Shown here: positions 8,271 to 17,457 of the stretch, one piece after another
Numbering within the stretch: the first letter of the stretch is position 1
Layout of the letters: each line of letters opens with the position of its first letter
Assembly (NCBI GenBank): GCA_042095055.1
Contig: JBELBZ010000001.1
Span: 158,201 to 222,200, forward strand
Source of the DNA: UBA8752 sp042095055
Lineage (GTDB): Bacteria; Bacteroidota; Bacteroidia; Flavobacteriales_D; Sanyastnellaceae
DNA: 64,000 bases
Reading direction: 5' to 3'
Notes under the pieces: model-generated
Database searches by the model: none
The model's input: the letters and a program-made list of their open reading frames with translations, nothing else
What the model was told of the DNA's origin: nothing
Made by a program: the position numbers and the translations under genes

Positions 8271-11200
8271 ATGCGCTCCTTTTTTCTGACAATAGCAGTC
8301 CTGTTGACCGCTACTCTTACTGCTCAAACGGCCCATTTGGCCATGCTGGCAGACCCCACCGATGCCTCAAGCGCTCGGTTTGTCAAAATCGCCAACAATT
8401 CAGGTGCTCCTGTGGACCTGACAGGTTGGTACTTGAAACGTTGGACCAACGGCAACGCAGATCCTCAATCTGGCCAGATCAGCCTCTCTGACCTCGGAAC
8501 GTTGAACGATGGCAGCTGTTTCTACATCGCAGCATCTGCATCGGGTTTCGAAGGTGCATATGGATTTTCGCCTGATTTGGTGGGCGGTACCGGAGGTGCT
8601 GTAGACAGCAACGGAGATGATCAAGTGGCCCTGTACGATGCCAGCAACAGCATCGTGGACTTCTTTGGCGTCATCGGAGAAGATGGCAGTGACACTTGCC
8701 ATGAATTTGAAGATGGATACGCCATGCGCAACACTTCCGCTCCGGACGGAGCCACGTGGAATGGTGCCAACTGGACCATTTACAGTGACTTTTCAGGCGC
8801 TACGGGTTGTGTAGACCACAATTCAAATCAAGCACAGACGGCTGCGGACATCGCCTTGTTGGTCAGCGAATGTGGAGCCAATGTGGTTTCAGAAGACAAC
8901 GCTTGCGGTGTGGCTGGAGTAGTGGTGGAGGCAGGTTCTTACTTCTACACTCCCACAGACCTTGAAGTGGCCATTGGCGACACGGTTGTTTGGGTCAACG
9001 TTGGCGGGTCCCACAATGTGAACGGCGAAATCAGTGTTTTGACGGGTGAATCTTATGGCAACCCAGAAGCCTTCTCCTTGCCCGTTGCTTCAGGCGGAAC
9101 AACGGAAGTTCCCACTTGCATCGGCAGTTACACCTTCACCGTGCCCGGTGTCTACAACTACGATTGCTCCGTCGGCAACCACGCTGCTTTGGGCATGGTC
9201 GCTACTGTTACTGTCGGTACAGGAGGCTGCTTGGATGCAACCGCCACCAACTACAGTGCCAACGCAGACTTTGAAGACGGCTCTTGTACATACCCCAGTG
9301 CGGCGACAATCAGTGCAATCCAGCAAGACATGGGTGCGAATGACGACGGCACCTACAACGGTCAAGAAGTGACCGTTTCGGCCATTGTAACGGGAGTGTA
9401 CGGAAGCAACACCTCCATTCAGGATGGTGAAGGCCCTTGGAGCGGCATGTTCGTCTATGTCAACGGAGGGTTGCTTGACGGCACCACCCCGGTTGCGGTT
9501 GGAGACAGCGTGTTGGTGACTGGAACAGTAGGCAGCTTTAACGGCGGAACCCAATTGACCTCCGCCAGCGCGACCATTTTGAACAGCGGCAATGCCTTGC
9601 CTGTCCCATCCGTATTGTCCACAGCGGATGCGAACCTCGAAGAATACGAAGGTGTGCTGTGTCAGGTGACCGGAACCATCACCGGGGAGCCCAACAATTT
9701 TGGAGAGTTCACCATTGACGATGGCTCTGGAAACCACAGCGTAGACGACATGGGCTACGACGGGTACACAGAACAGGGTGCCATGCTCGGCGACACGTAC
9801 CGCGTGACGGGCGCCATCAACGGTGGTTTCGGAAACAGCATCGAGCCACGCGACGCAGACGACTTTCAAAAACTGGGCTGCACCAATACCGCCGCCAACA
9901 ATTACGATGCAACCGCTGTGATTGACGATGACAGCTGTGAGCTGGTCGAGGGGGCCATTTCAATTGCCACGATCCAGCAAGGCCAGGCCTTAGACCCTCC
10001 TGTTTTTACCGACTCTCTGGTGACGGTGAGTGGTGTTGTAACAGGCATTTACGGCAGCGGATTCACCCTTCAGGAGGGACAAGGTCAATACAGTGCCATG
10101 GCCGGTTTTGATCCTGAAGTCCCGGTAACTGTGGGTGACTTCGTATCCCTGACGGGAGTGGTGAACGAGTTTTTTGGCTTAACGCAAATCCAAGGTGTAG
10201 ATGGAAGTCCGCTTGTCACGAGCATTATCAGCCAAGGCAACGACCTCCCTGCCCCGGAAGTACTTCCTACAGGAAGTGTGTCCATGGAAGAATGGGAGTC
10301 GGTTTTGGTCCAGACAACCGGAACGGTTGATTCACCCGATCTCGGCTTTGGAGAGTGGGGATTGGACGACACTTCCGGTCAAATCAGGGTGGACGACCTT
10401 GGTTGGGATCACCTCACGACAGGCGAGGTTGAGTTTGGAGCGCAGTTCCAGATTACGGCTCCGTTGGGATACAGCTTTAGCAACTTCAAATTGTTGCCAA
10501 GGGGTGAAGAGGATGTGCTCCTCTACGGTTGCGTGCTCCCCAATGCTGACAACTATACGCCGGGCGCCGACATTGATGATGGTTCTTGCACTGGCAGCGA
10601 ACCTTGTAACCTGTTCTTCAGCGAATACGCGGAAGGGTCAGGGAGCAACAAGTATTTGGAGGTGTACAATCCAACAGGCAGCCCTGTGAGCCTCGCTTTG
10701 TACACGATTGCGAACCAATCCAACGGCGCCAACAACTCAGACCCCGCTGCAGAAGAGTGGGACTTTTGGAATGACGTCTTTCCAACAGGAGGATCGATTG
10801 GAGCCGGTGAGACGTTCTTGATTGTGCACCCGTCGGCCGACGGAGCGCTGCTTGACAGTGCGGATGCCACTTTGCAATACCTCTCCAATGGTGACGATGC
10901 TTTTGCTTTGATGTACAGTGCCACAGCTTCGTTCGGAAATGGCGGAGACTGGGACTTGCTCGACGTGATTGGTGAGCCTTATGGGTTGGATCCAGGATCT
11001 GCTTGGGATGTCGCAGGAGTAACCAACGGCACACAAAACCACACGTTGCGCCGTAAATCGAACGTGTCGTTCGGAAATGGTGGAGATTGGGTCACCAGTG
11101 CAGGCACTACCGCAGAGGACAGCGAGTGGATCGTCCTGGACAACGACTATGCCCTCGTTAACGCTTTGGAGGGATACAACAGCCATGAGTTCACGGGCTT

Positions 11201-12890
11201 GTGCGCTGCGGACTCTGAAGGGTGCACCGACCCCCTCGCATTGAATTACGACCCCAATGCCACTGTAGATGACGGCAGTTGCTTGTTCGTGCCCAACGTG
11301 ACCATTCAGGAAATCAACCAAGACCTGACCACAGGCATCGTGACCACGAGTGGAATTGTGACCGGTGTCTATTTGACGGACGATGGTTCTTTCGGCAACC
11401 AAGCAGCGTTTACCCTGCAAAACGGAACAGGAGCTTACTCAGGTTACTGGGTGCGCGGTTCTGACGCCACAGCAGCCTCCATTGGCAACGTTCAAGTGGG
11501 TGATGAGGTGGAAATCACCGGTACCCCAGACAGCTGGTACGGGAACGACTATTTCCCCAACCCCACAATCGATGTGATTTCTTCGGGCAACCCACTTCCA
11601 GCAGCAGAAGTGCTGGCGACGGGGGATGTCAACTTAGAAGAATGGGAAGCAGTTCTCGTCTCAGTGACCGCCGATTGCGACAACCCTGACCTTGGTTTTG
11701 CGGAGTGGAGCGTCAATGATGGCAGTGGTGCAGCACGGGTGAATGACAGGGCGTACGACGCCTTTGGCGCTGGTGTTGTGGAAGCAGGCCGGACCTACCG
11801 CGTGACAGCACCCACAGGGTATGCATACGGCAACTGGAAAATTGAGCCCCGTGATTCGACCGACGTGGTACGATTGGGTTGCACCGATGCCACGTTCCCT
11901 AACTACTGGCCTTTGGCCACTGAAGACGATGGTTCTTGCGCCAACATCCCCGGATGTACGGACCCTGCCGCCGACAACTACAACCCCGATGCGACTTCCG
12001 ACGATGGCAGCTGCGTGATCACGGGTTGCACGGATGACACGGCCTTGAATTATGATGCCAACGCTACGGCTGCTGACAACACAACTTGTTACTACACCTT
12101 GCCCAACATCATTATCAACGAGATCCACTACAACCCTTGCAGCAGCCAAGGCGGAGACTTCGATTGGGAGTTCGTTGAGTTCTACAATGCTGGCGATGAA
12201 GCCGACATCAGCGGCTTCGAAGTGTGGTCAGCATTCTCTGATCCTACATCCTTGGCCTTTGCCATGGCTTTCCCCGAAGGCACCATCATCCCGGCCGACA
12301 GCTACTTCTTAGTGGTGCCAGGTTTGGTTGCCCAGTCCAACTACTCCGACATGGGCATCACGGTGTTCCTGATGGACAACGGCAATTGGGGCAACGGCGG
12401 TGGTACCGCTCAACTGCAGGATGCCTACGGCAACATCGTCGATGCGGTGACCTATGACGACGCGGCACCATGGCCTTCACAGGAAATCAGCGTGTTGGGC
12501 AACGTCCTCGCTGCAAGCCCTGACGGTGGTTGCGCTTCTTTGGAGTTGATTCAGACCAACCTGAACAACGACGACGCTGACAATTGGCAGGGCAGTTGGG
12601 TCGACAATGGAACCCCTGGTGGTCCGAACAGCTCAGCCTTCGGTTGTACCGATGGAGAAGCGTGCAACTACCTCGCAACAGCGTTGTTTGACGATGGAGG
12701 CTGCACCTATGATTGCCTGGGTTGTACTTACGAAGCTGCGTCGAACTACGACATGGATGCCCTGATTGACGATGGCACTTGTGAATTGACCATAGCGAAT
12801 CCTTGTCCAACGGACCTCAACGGAGACGGCACGACTTCGGTCAGTGACCTCTTGATCCTGCTGGGGGCGTTTGCCACGGACTGCGAGTAA
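8271..12890 (+). CDS. Giant secreted mosaic protein: lamin-tail, cupredoxin, OB-fold, dockerin-like tail
   Basis: 1539 residues with signal peptide MRSFFLTIAVLLTATLTAQT. In order: a lamin-tail-like domain (about 20-200); a cupredoxin domain (about 216-317) with a full candidate type 1 copper site, H248, C299, H304 and M309; three OB-fold modules (about 343-540, 563-750 and 1008-1205), each with a second beta half containing ExxLVxxTG-type strands; two more lamin-tail-like domains (about 780-980 and 1280-1430); and nine Cys-bracketed repeats of the GCTD..NY..DDGSC type between modules. The last 25 residues, CPTDLNGDGTTSVSDLLILL then GAFATDCE, are dockerin/EF-hand-like. No nuclease, protease or glycosidase core was found, although LTD plus OB-fold is known from extracellular nucleases. 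It is probably a cell-surface or secreted structural or adhesive protein. Confidence 0.85.
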   Translation: MRSFFLTIAVLLTATLTAQTAHLAMLADPTDASSARFVKIANNSGAPVDLTGWYLKRWTNGNADPQSGQISLSDLGTLNDGSCFYIAASASGFEGAYGFSPDLVGGTGGAVDSNGDDQVALYDASNSIVDFFGVIGEDGSDTCHEFEDGYAMRNTSAPDGATWNGANWTIYSDFSGATGCVDHNSNQAQTAADIALLVSECGANVVSEDNACGVAGVVVEAGSYFYTPTDLEVAIGDTVVWVNVGGSHNVNGEISVLTGESYGNPEAFSLPVASGGTTEVPTCIGSYTFTVPGVYNYDCSVGNHAALGMVATVTVGTGGCLDATATNYSANADFEDGSCTYPSAATISAIQQDMGANDDGTYNGQEVTVSAIVTGVYGSNTSIQDGEGPWSGMFVYVNGGLLDGTTPVAVGDSVLVTGTVGSFNGGTQLTSASATILNSGNALPVPSVLSTADANLEEYEGVLCQVTGTITGEPNNFGEFTIDDGSGNHSVDDMGYDGYTEQGAMLGDTYRVTGAINGGFGNSIEPRDADDFQKLGCTNTAANNYDATAVIDDDSCELVEGAISIATIQQGQALDPPVFTDSLVTVSGVVTGIYGSGFTLQEGQGQYSAMAGFDPEVPVTVGDFVSLTGVVNEFFGLTQIQGVDGSPLVTSIISQGNDLPAPEVLPTGSVSMEEWESVLVQTTGTVDSPDLGFGEWGLDDTSGQIRVDDLGWDHLTTGEVEFGAQFQITAPLGYSFSNFKLLPRGEEDVLLYGCVLPNADNYTPGADIDDGSCTGSEPCNLFFSEYAEGSGSNKYLEVYNPTGSPVSLALYTIANQSNGANNSDPAAEEWDFWNDVFPTGGSIGAGETFLIVHPSADGALLDSADATLQYLSNGDDAFALMYSATASFGNGGDWDLLDVIGEPYGLDPGSAWDVAGVTNGTQNHTLRRKSNVSFGNGGDWVTSAGTTAEDSEWIVLDNDYALVNALEGYNSHEFTGLCAADSEGCTDPLALNYDPNATVDDGSCLFVPNVTIQEINQDLTTGIVTTSGIVTGVYLTDDGSFGNQAAFTLQNGTGAYSGYWVRGSDATAASIGNVQVGDEVEITGTPDSWYGNDYFPNPTIDVISSGNPLPAAEVLATGDVNLEEWEAVLVSVTADCDNPDLGFAEWSVNDGSGAARVNDRAYDAFGAGVVEAGRTYRVTAPTGYAYGNWKIEPRDSTDVVRLGCTDATFPNYWPLATEDDGSCANIPGCTDPAADNYNPDATSDDGSCVITGCTDDTALNYDANATAADNTTCYYTLPNIIINEIHYNPCSSQGGDFDWEFVEFYNAGDEADISGFEVWSAFSDPTSLAFAMAFPEGTIIPADSYFLVVPGLVAQSNYSDMGITVFLMDNGNWGNGGGTAQLQDAYGNIVDAVTYDDAAPWPSQEISVLGNVLAASPDGGCASLELIQTNLNNDDADNWQGSWVDNGTPGGPNSSAFGCTDGEACNYLATALFDDGGCTYDCLGCTYEAASNYDMDALIDDGTCELTIANPCPTDLNGDGTTSVSDLLILLGAFATDCE
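9225..12783 (+). repeat. Nine Cys-bracketed GCTD..NY..DDGSC protein repeats
   Basis: Within the 1539-residue protein, a unit of about 21 residues recurs nine times. It begins GC(T/L/V), carries a central NY, and ends DDGSC or a close variant (DDDSC, DDGGC, DDGTC). Units lie at module borders and occur back to back near 11878-12100. One unit ends ADNTTC, a diverged copy. The Asp-rich loops suggest calcium binding and the two Cys could form a disulfide. This unit is common in secreted proteins of marine Bacteroidota. Confidence 0.85.
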
Positions 12891-12913
12891 AGCGGCAGTG
12901 AAATAGATTCTGG

Positions 12914-12947
12914 AAAGGCAGTGCAATGTGCACTGCCTTTCTTTTTT
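12914..12947 (+). terminator. Rho-independent terminator after the giant secreted protein
   Basis: A perfect 12-bp stem (AAAGGCAGTGCA with its complement), a 3-nt loop (ATG) and then CTTTTTT. It lies 24 nt after the TAA at 12888-12890. Confidence 0.9.
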
Positions 12948-12998
12948 GCCGAACTTTAAGCGGGCTGCAGTGCATTTTTGGGGCCTTCATTCTCTGTC

Positions 12999-14696
12999 AT
13001 GACAAACTTGGTCGAAGTCTTGAATTTGCTCGGTGCCCTGGCGCTGTTCATCTACGGGATGGTGGTCATGAGTGGCTCAATTCAGCGCCTGACAGGCAGC
13101 CGCATGCGACGTGTGGTTGGTCGGGTCACCCGCAGGCCAGAACGGGCATATCTGGCGGGGCTGACATTGACGGGGGTGCTGCAGTCGAGCAGCGCCATTT
13201 CGGTCATCGCTGTGAGTTTTGCCCAGGTTGGACTGCTGCGCCTTTCGGAGGCGTACTTCCTGATGTTGGGGGCCAACGTGGGAACCACAGTCACAGCATG
13301 GCTGGTGGCATTGACCATCAGCAAACCCTCGCTCGGAGGACTGGCGCTGCCCTTGTTGGCGTGCGCATTGCCCCTTCTGTTTTTCAAACGCCGCCGAACC
13401 CGCACACTGGGAGAAGCCATCATCGGGTTCGCACTGATGTTCGTCGGGTTGGGGTTGCTCAAAGAAGGCGTACCGCCCATTACTGAGGCGGGTATGGCTG
13501 ATTTTTTGGACTATATCAATGTGGGGGGCGTCGGGTCCATCTTTGGGGCAGTGTTCATTGGCGTGATCGCCACCATCGCCTTGCAAAGTTCCTCTGCGGT
13601 TATGGCGCTGATCATTACCCTCGCCGCTGGTGGGATTGTGACAGAGTTCACGGGAGCAGCGGTCATCTTGGGGGCCAATATTGGGACCACGTCAACGGCC
13701 ATATTGGCGTCTCTGGTGGCAGGCAGGGAGGCGCGCAGGGTCGCCGCAGGGCACTTTCTGCTCAATGTAGTGGGGGTGGTCCTCTTTCTGCCCCTCCTTC
13801 AGCCGGTGTTGGCTTTGGGGCATTGGTTTGTAGAACCTGGAGGCATCATCGTCGGAGAGGTCGGCATATTCTTGGCCTTGTTTCACACCTTCTTTAACGT
13901 GGTCATTACAGGCATTTTCGGTGTGTTTCCCAAGCCCATTCTCTGGTTGGCGCGGAGGATGATTCCCGGAGAGGGGGTGCGGGATTTCCGATCACCGTTG
14001 GTCGCAGCGAGCGCGATGGATGCACCGGAATTGCAAGTTCTGGAGGCCCAACGTGAGGCAGAACACCACCATGAGCTGGGGGTCAAGATGATGCGGGAGC
14101 TGGAGGCCATGATGGCAATACTGGATCCCACGAAGAGGGAACGGTCCTCTGAGCGCATTGGCGAATTGCGCAGCCTCAGCGGCCGCTATGAGTCTGAACT
14201 CAAGGCGTTCTTGGAAAGGTTGGCACGGGGCAAAATTTCAGGAGCGACGTATCGGCAGGTTCAGTTTTTGCTGGAGTGGTCTACTGAAATCAGCCAAGTG
14301 GTAGAGCTGTTGCACACTTTTCTTCAGGTTCAAATTGACCGCGAGCGCAACGAGGTCTTTTTCGCGCCCAAACAGCGTTCCCGTTTGGTGTCCATGTTGG
14401 CTGAGCTCGCCTCTGCAATGGAGGCTATGGGTCCATTAAATGGTCCTGTTGTCCTCGGCCGAAAGTCTGCCAGAGACCACCTGAATCGCGTGGAATTGCA
14501 CCTTTCCAGTGCCAATGTCATCCGCGAACAGATGCGCACAAAACACCTCGAGGATGCGCGCAAAGGGCGCTATTCTGTGGAAAGTGGAATGACGTTCAAT
14601 GAAATGGGCAACTTGCTCGAAGAGATGGGACTTCGTTTGGGCATCCTTTCCGCCAAATACAAGGAGGTGTTTATGGCTTCGTCACAGCAGCGGTAA
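12999..14696 (+). CDS. Na/Pi cotransporter family protein with PhoU-like C-terminus
   Basis: 565 residues from the ATG at 12999 (MTNLVEVLNLLGALALFIYG); an in-frame TTG eight codons earlier is less likely. The first 330 residues form the NptA-type membrane domain with two inverted repeats, each with the QSSSA signature (LQSSSAISVIAVSF and LQSSSAVMALIITLA) and GANVGTT or GANIGTT. The remaining part (about 360-565) is helical and PhoU-like. The protein should carry sodium-coupled phosphate or a similar anion at the inner membrane. Its 3' end overlaps the convergent lipoprotein gene by 26 nt. Confidence 0.9.
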   Translation: MTNLVEVLNLLGALALFIYGMVVMSGSIQRLTGSRMRRVVGRVTRRPERAYLAGLTLTGVLQSSSAISVIAVSFAQVGLLRLSEAYFLMLGANVGTTVTAWLVALTISKPSLGGLALPLLACALPLLFFKRRRTRTLGEAIIGFALMFVGLGLLKEGVPPITEAGMADFLDYINVGGVGSIFGAVFIGVIATIALQSSSAVMALIITLAAGGIVTEFTGAAVILGANIGTTSTAILASLVAGREARRVAAGHFLLNVVGVVLFLPLLQPVLALGHWFVEPGGIIVGEVGIFLALFHTFFNVVITGIFGVFPKPILWLARRMIPGEGVRDFRSPLVAASAMDAPELQVLEAQREAEHHHELGVKMMRELEAMMAILDPTKRERSSERIGELRSLSGRYESELKAFLERLARGKISGATYRQVQFLLEWSTEISQVVELLHTFLQVQIDRERNEVFFAPKQRSRLVSMLAELASAMEAMGPLNGPVVLGRKSARDHLNRVELHLSSANVIREQMRTKHLEDARKGRYSVESGMTFNEMGNLLEEMGLRLGILSAKYKEVFMASSQQR

Positions 14697-15192
14697 GCAA
14701 CGTGTCACTCGACTGAAGGTCCCGGTCCACAATGTGCACTGAGAACCTCAGGGTATCCCAAGCCGAAGTGAGATAGTAACGGGGCTCCAAGTCAATGGTG
14801 ATGGTGCCGCGTTGGGTTTTGTTCTGGCCCGTAGGTGAGATCAAAGGAGCCCGGTAGAAAAAGGGCACTTCACCCAGGTCGGTGTTGAGTTCGATGGAAA
14901 CCCATTCGCCATTTCGGAACTCCTGATAGACGCAGAAAACGTTGTGGTGAAAGGGACAGCTTGGGCAAAATGCCCCAGTGGTATCGGCTTGCTCCAGTCC
15001 GAAATTGCCATCACCGTCTTCAAATCCCAGCAGCAATGTGCCCGATTCTCCTTGGGTGAGCAGTTCAATGGAAGTCAGACGGGGTTCTGGGGGAAGCGAC
15101 ACAGGGGTCTCACATCCAGATGCTGCCAGAAGTAACACGGCCAAGGCCGCGGCTGTTGGTCCTGACATTCTGCTTGTGCACCTGTTGCCCAT
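14671..15192 (-). CDS. Small lipoprotein of unknown function
   Basis: 173 residues. A signal sequence ends in the lipobox LAASGC with Cys27. The mature part has a Pro-rich start (ETPVSLPPEP), an acidic loop GFEDGDGNFGLEQADT and a Cys-rich patch FCPSCPFHHNVFC; the pattern resembles small Bacteroidota lipoproteins with an immunoglobulin-like beta fold. I keep the ATG at 15192 rather than the internal ATG at 15168, because TAATTTCC sits 4 nt upstream of it, the same spacing as at lpxD. No function is inferred. Confidence 0.75.
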   Translation of the reverse strand: MGNRCTSRMSGPTAAALAVLLLAASGCETPVSLPPEPRLTSIELLTQGESGTLLLGFEDGDGNFGLEQADTTGAFCPSCPFHHNVFCVYQEFRNGEWVSIELNTDLGEVPFFYRAPLISPTGQNKTQRGTITIDLEPRYYLTSAWDTLRFSVHIVDRDLQSSDTLLTAAVTKP

Positions 15193-15196
15193 GGTG

Positions 15197-15204
15197 GGAA
15201 ATTA
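15197..15204 (-). promoter_or_regulatory. Putative -7 element of the lipoprotein gene
   Basis: On the minus strand TAATTTCC is followed by CACC and the ATG at 15192, a layout almost identical to lpxD (TAATTTCG, CACC, ATG). A TTTG about 22 nt further upstream could be the -33 element. Confidence 0.5.
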
Positions 15205-15222
15205 AGCCGCATTTTGCAGCCC

Positions 15223-16353
15223 ATGTCAAACGGCAGGTCTCCTTTGGAAGATGTTGTGACACCCACGGGTTCTGTGGAGGGTGTAGCCTTGTGGCACGCC
15301 ATCTCAGAATTTATCGCAAATGCGGAAGCCGCAGGAGACAGCGAGACATTCAATGAGTTGGCCTTGAGGGTGTTTCGGTTTCAGTTTGGGGGCTGCGCAC
15401 TCTACAAGACCTGGTGCGGGCACTTGGGTTGGTCATCCTCGGATGTGAGCGGTTTGAGCCGGTGGCAAGACATTCCCACCATGCCCGTCGAAGCGTTTCG
15501 CTGGGGCAAGGTTCAAACGGAGGGCATCGAGGAGCGCGCAACACCATTGGTCTTCCGCACGAGCGGAACGACAGGAGCCCAACGTGGGACCCACCGCGTC
15601 CTGACTCCTGAATTGTACCGCACTTCTGCCACCGTGGGATTTTCGCGGCATTTCGGGCCTCCCAGCGATCAAGGAGCTGTTGTTTTGGGGCTTCTTCCCG
15701 GGTATTTGGACCGACCTGACAGCAGTCTGGTGCACATGGTTGAGTTGTTGCGCGCCGAGGGGTGGATGGAAGCGCAGGGCCAGCCGAGCGAGGGGTTCTT
15801 CTTGGACGATACTCAAGCTTTGTTTGATGCAATGACGGCGATCCAGGACGCAGGCCGCTCAGTGGTGTTGATTGGTGTTACTTGGGCTTTGGTGGATGCT
15901 GCCGAGGCGTGGCGCAGCGCGGACCGGCCTCCCCTCAAAGAGGGGGTTCACATCGCCGTGACAGGAGGCATGAAAGGACGCCGGGAGGAGTGGGTGTCAG
16001 AGCGTGTAAGGGAGGCGATACAGGAAGGGTTTGGGTGTCGCACGGTAGCAGGTGAATATGGCATGACAGAACTGCTCAGCCAGGCCTGGTCTCTCAAAGA
16101 CGGTCTTTATCAAACGCCGCCTTGGATGCGCATTCGCTTGCGGCGCACAGACGATGCACTTTCCGTAAATGCATCGGGATCGACAGGAGGTGTGGACCTT
16201 ATAGACCTCGCCAATTTGTCGAGTTGCGCTTTTCTTTCTACGCAAGATTTGGCCCGGCCATCAACGAATGAAAGTATTGATTTACAGTACTTTGAATTGT
16301 TGGGGCGGTTTGATCGATCGGAGGTGAGGGGGTGCAATCTGTTGGTGGATTGA
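15223..16353 (+). CDS. LuxE-like acyl-protein synthetase / acyl transferase
   Basis: 376 residues from ATG 15223 (MSNGRSPLEDVVTPTG); an in-frame TTG at 15214 is the alternative. The adenylation-type core resembles the LuxE family: the phosphate-binding loop VFRTSGTTGAQRGTHRV near residue 109, GLLPGYLDRPDSSLVHM, VAVTGG-like IAVTGGMKGRREEW, and GEYGMTELLSQAW as the ANL-fold motif before the C-terminal part. LuxE activates fatty acids and holds them as acyl-thioesters on a Cys; no lux reductase genes are nearby, so the substrate here is unknown. It is divergent from the lipoprotein gene, with only 30 nt between the two start codons. Confidence 0.8.
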   Translation: MSNGRSPLEDVVTPTGSVEGVALWHAISEFIANAEAAGDSETFNELALRVFRFQFGGCALYKTWCGHLGWSSSDVSGLSRWQDIPTMPVEAFRWGKVQTEGIEERATPLVFRTSGTTGAQRGTHRVLTPELYRTSATVGFSRHFGPPSDQGAVVLGLLPGYLDRPDSSLVHMVELLRAEGWMEAQGQPSEGFFLDDTQALFDAMTAIQDAGRSVVLIGVTWALVDAAEAWRSADRPPLKEGVHIAVTGGMKGRREEWVSERVREAIQEGFGCRTVAGEYGMTELLSQAWSLKDGLYQTPPWMRIRLRRTDDALSVNASGSTGGVDLIDLANLSSCAFLSTQDLARPSTNESIDLQYFELLGRFDRSEVRGCNLLVD

Positions 16354-16385
16354 GGTCAATCTTTGGCAACCATCAAGTCGGCACG

Positions 16386-16393
16386 TAGCTTCG
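16386..16393 (+). promoter_or_regulatory. Putative -7 element of the PiT-like gene
   Basis: TAGCTTCG followed by CGCCACC and the ATG at 16401, a 7-nt gap. Same TAnnTT plus C/G-rich pattern as upstream of gpmI and the DUF4301 gene. Confidence 0.45.
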
Positions 16394-16400
16394 CGCCACC

Positions 16401-17450
16401 ATGGAATCCGCCATTGCCTTGCTGGGGTTCACCTTGGCCGCCTATTCGGTGGTTGGAAACGACAGCATACAAACTTTGGGGACTTTCTTGACGTCCAACG
16501 AGGACAAGCCTTGGTGGTTGTTGTGGATTTATGCGGGGGGCATCATGGCCATCGTATTGATCATGGGATACCTCGGGTTGGGAGAATACCTCGGGGGCCG
16601 TGGTGGAGACCTCACTTTTGGCAAGTATGCCGGGTTGTTTCAAGATCCCGATAAGCCCATTGATTTCCCGACAATCAGCATCTGGTACGTCTTGCCTCCG
16701 CTGGCATTGCTGGCCATTACAAGGCTGGGGATTCCGGTGAGCACCACCTTTTTGGTGTTGACTTTCTTTGCGCCCAAAGCACTGCCCAAAATGCTCATCA
16801 AGAGCCTTGGTGGCTATGGTGTGTCGTTCATTTTTGCCATCCTGGCTTTTGTGGCTTTGAGCCGGATTACCGAGCGTTATTTCCTCCAGAATCCCATGGA
16901 AGAGGACCGGGGAATTCTGCGTTCCAAGCGGTTCTGGACCATTACACAATGGCTCGCTACAGGTTTCCTGTGGAGCCAGTGGTTGACCCAAGACTTGGTC
17001 AACATCCTCGTCTATTTGGGCGACCCCGCTGATGTAACGTTGTGGAAGTTTGTATTTGCCTTGGTGGTCCTGGTTGGCATGCTGGGCTACATCTTCTACC
17101 AGAGGGGCGGGGAGATCCAGAAGATTGTAAGGGTCAAGACCAATACGGCAGACATCCGCTCAGCCACGTTCATCGACCTCTTTTATGGATTGGTTCTGCT
17201 GACGTTCAAGTTTGATACGTTTGGAATTGGTGCCAAGGTGCCCATGAGCACGACTTGGGTGTTCTTGGGAATGCTGGCGGGCCGTGAAGTGGCCCTCCGA
17301 CTGCGTTTGAACGAGCTCGACCGCACCAAGTTGTGGCCCATGGTGCTCAGCGACCTTGGAAAGGCGACCTTGGGCTTGGTCATCAGCGTGCTGCTGGTGG
17401 TCTTGCTCTATCTGGTGGAAGGCCGGTCATTGGCCTCCCTCTTTGGCTGA
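16401..17450 (+). CDS. PiT-like integral membrane protein
   Basis: 349 residues with about eight to nine hydrophobic segments. Two halves carry related motifs: GNDSIQTLGTFLTS near the N-terminus and PVSTTFLVLTFF, then PMSTTWVFLGMLAGREVAL near the C-terminus. GND and P(I/V/M)STT resemble the paired GAND and PISTT motifs of PiT inorganic phosphate transporters, but the length and loops differ from true PiT proteins. I consider it an uncharacterised PiT-related transporter of Bacteroidota. It starts 47 nt after the LuxE-like gene and ends 7 nt before the convergent tyrS. Confidence 0.6.
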   Translation: MESAIALLGFTLAAYSVVGNDSIQTLGTFLTSNEDKPWWLLWIYAGGIMAIVLIMGYLGLGEYLGGRGGDLTFGKYAGLFQDPDKPIDFPTISIWYVLPPLALLAITRLGIPVSTTFLVLTFFAPKALPKMLIKSLGGYGVSFIFAILAFVALSRITERYFLQNPMEEDRGILRSKRFWTITQWLATGFLWSQWLTQDLVNILVYLGDPADVTLWKFVFALVVLVGMLGYIFYQRGGEIQKIVRVKTNTADIRSATFIDLFYGLVLLTFKFDTFGIGAKVPMSTTWVFLGMLAGREVALRLRLNELDRTKLWPMVLSDLGKATLGLVISVLLVVLLYLVEGRSLASLFG

Positions 17451-17457
17451 AGGTCTG

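Noticed and set aside
9225..12783. Regularly spaced Asp/Cys repeats considered as a CRISPR-like array
   Set aside because: The repeats are protein-coding units with variable DNA, at irregular spacing, and lie in one open frame.
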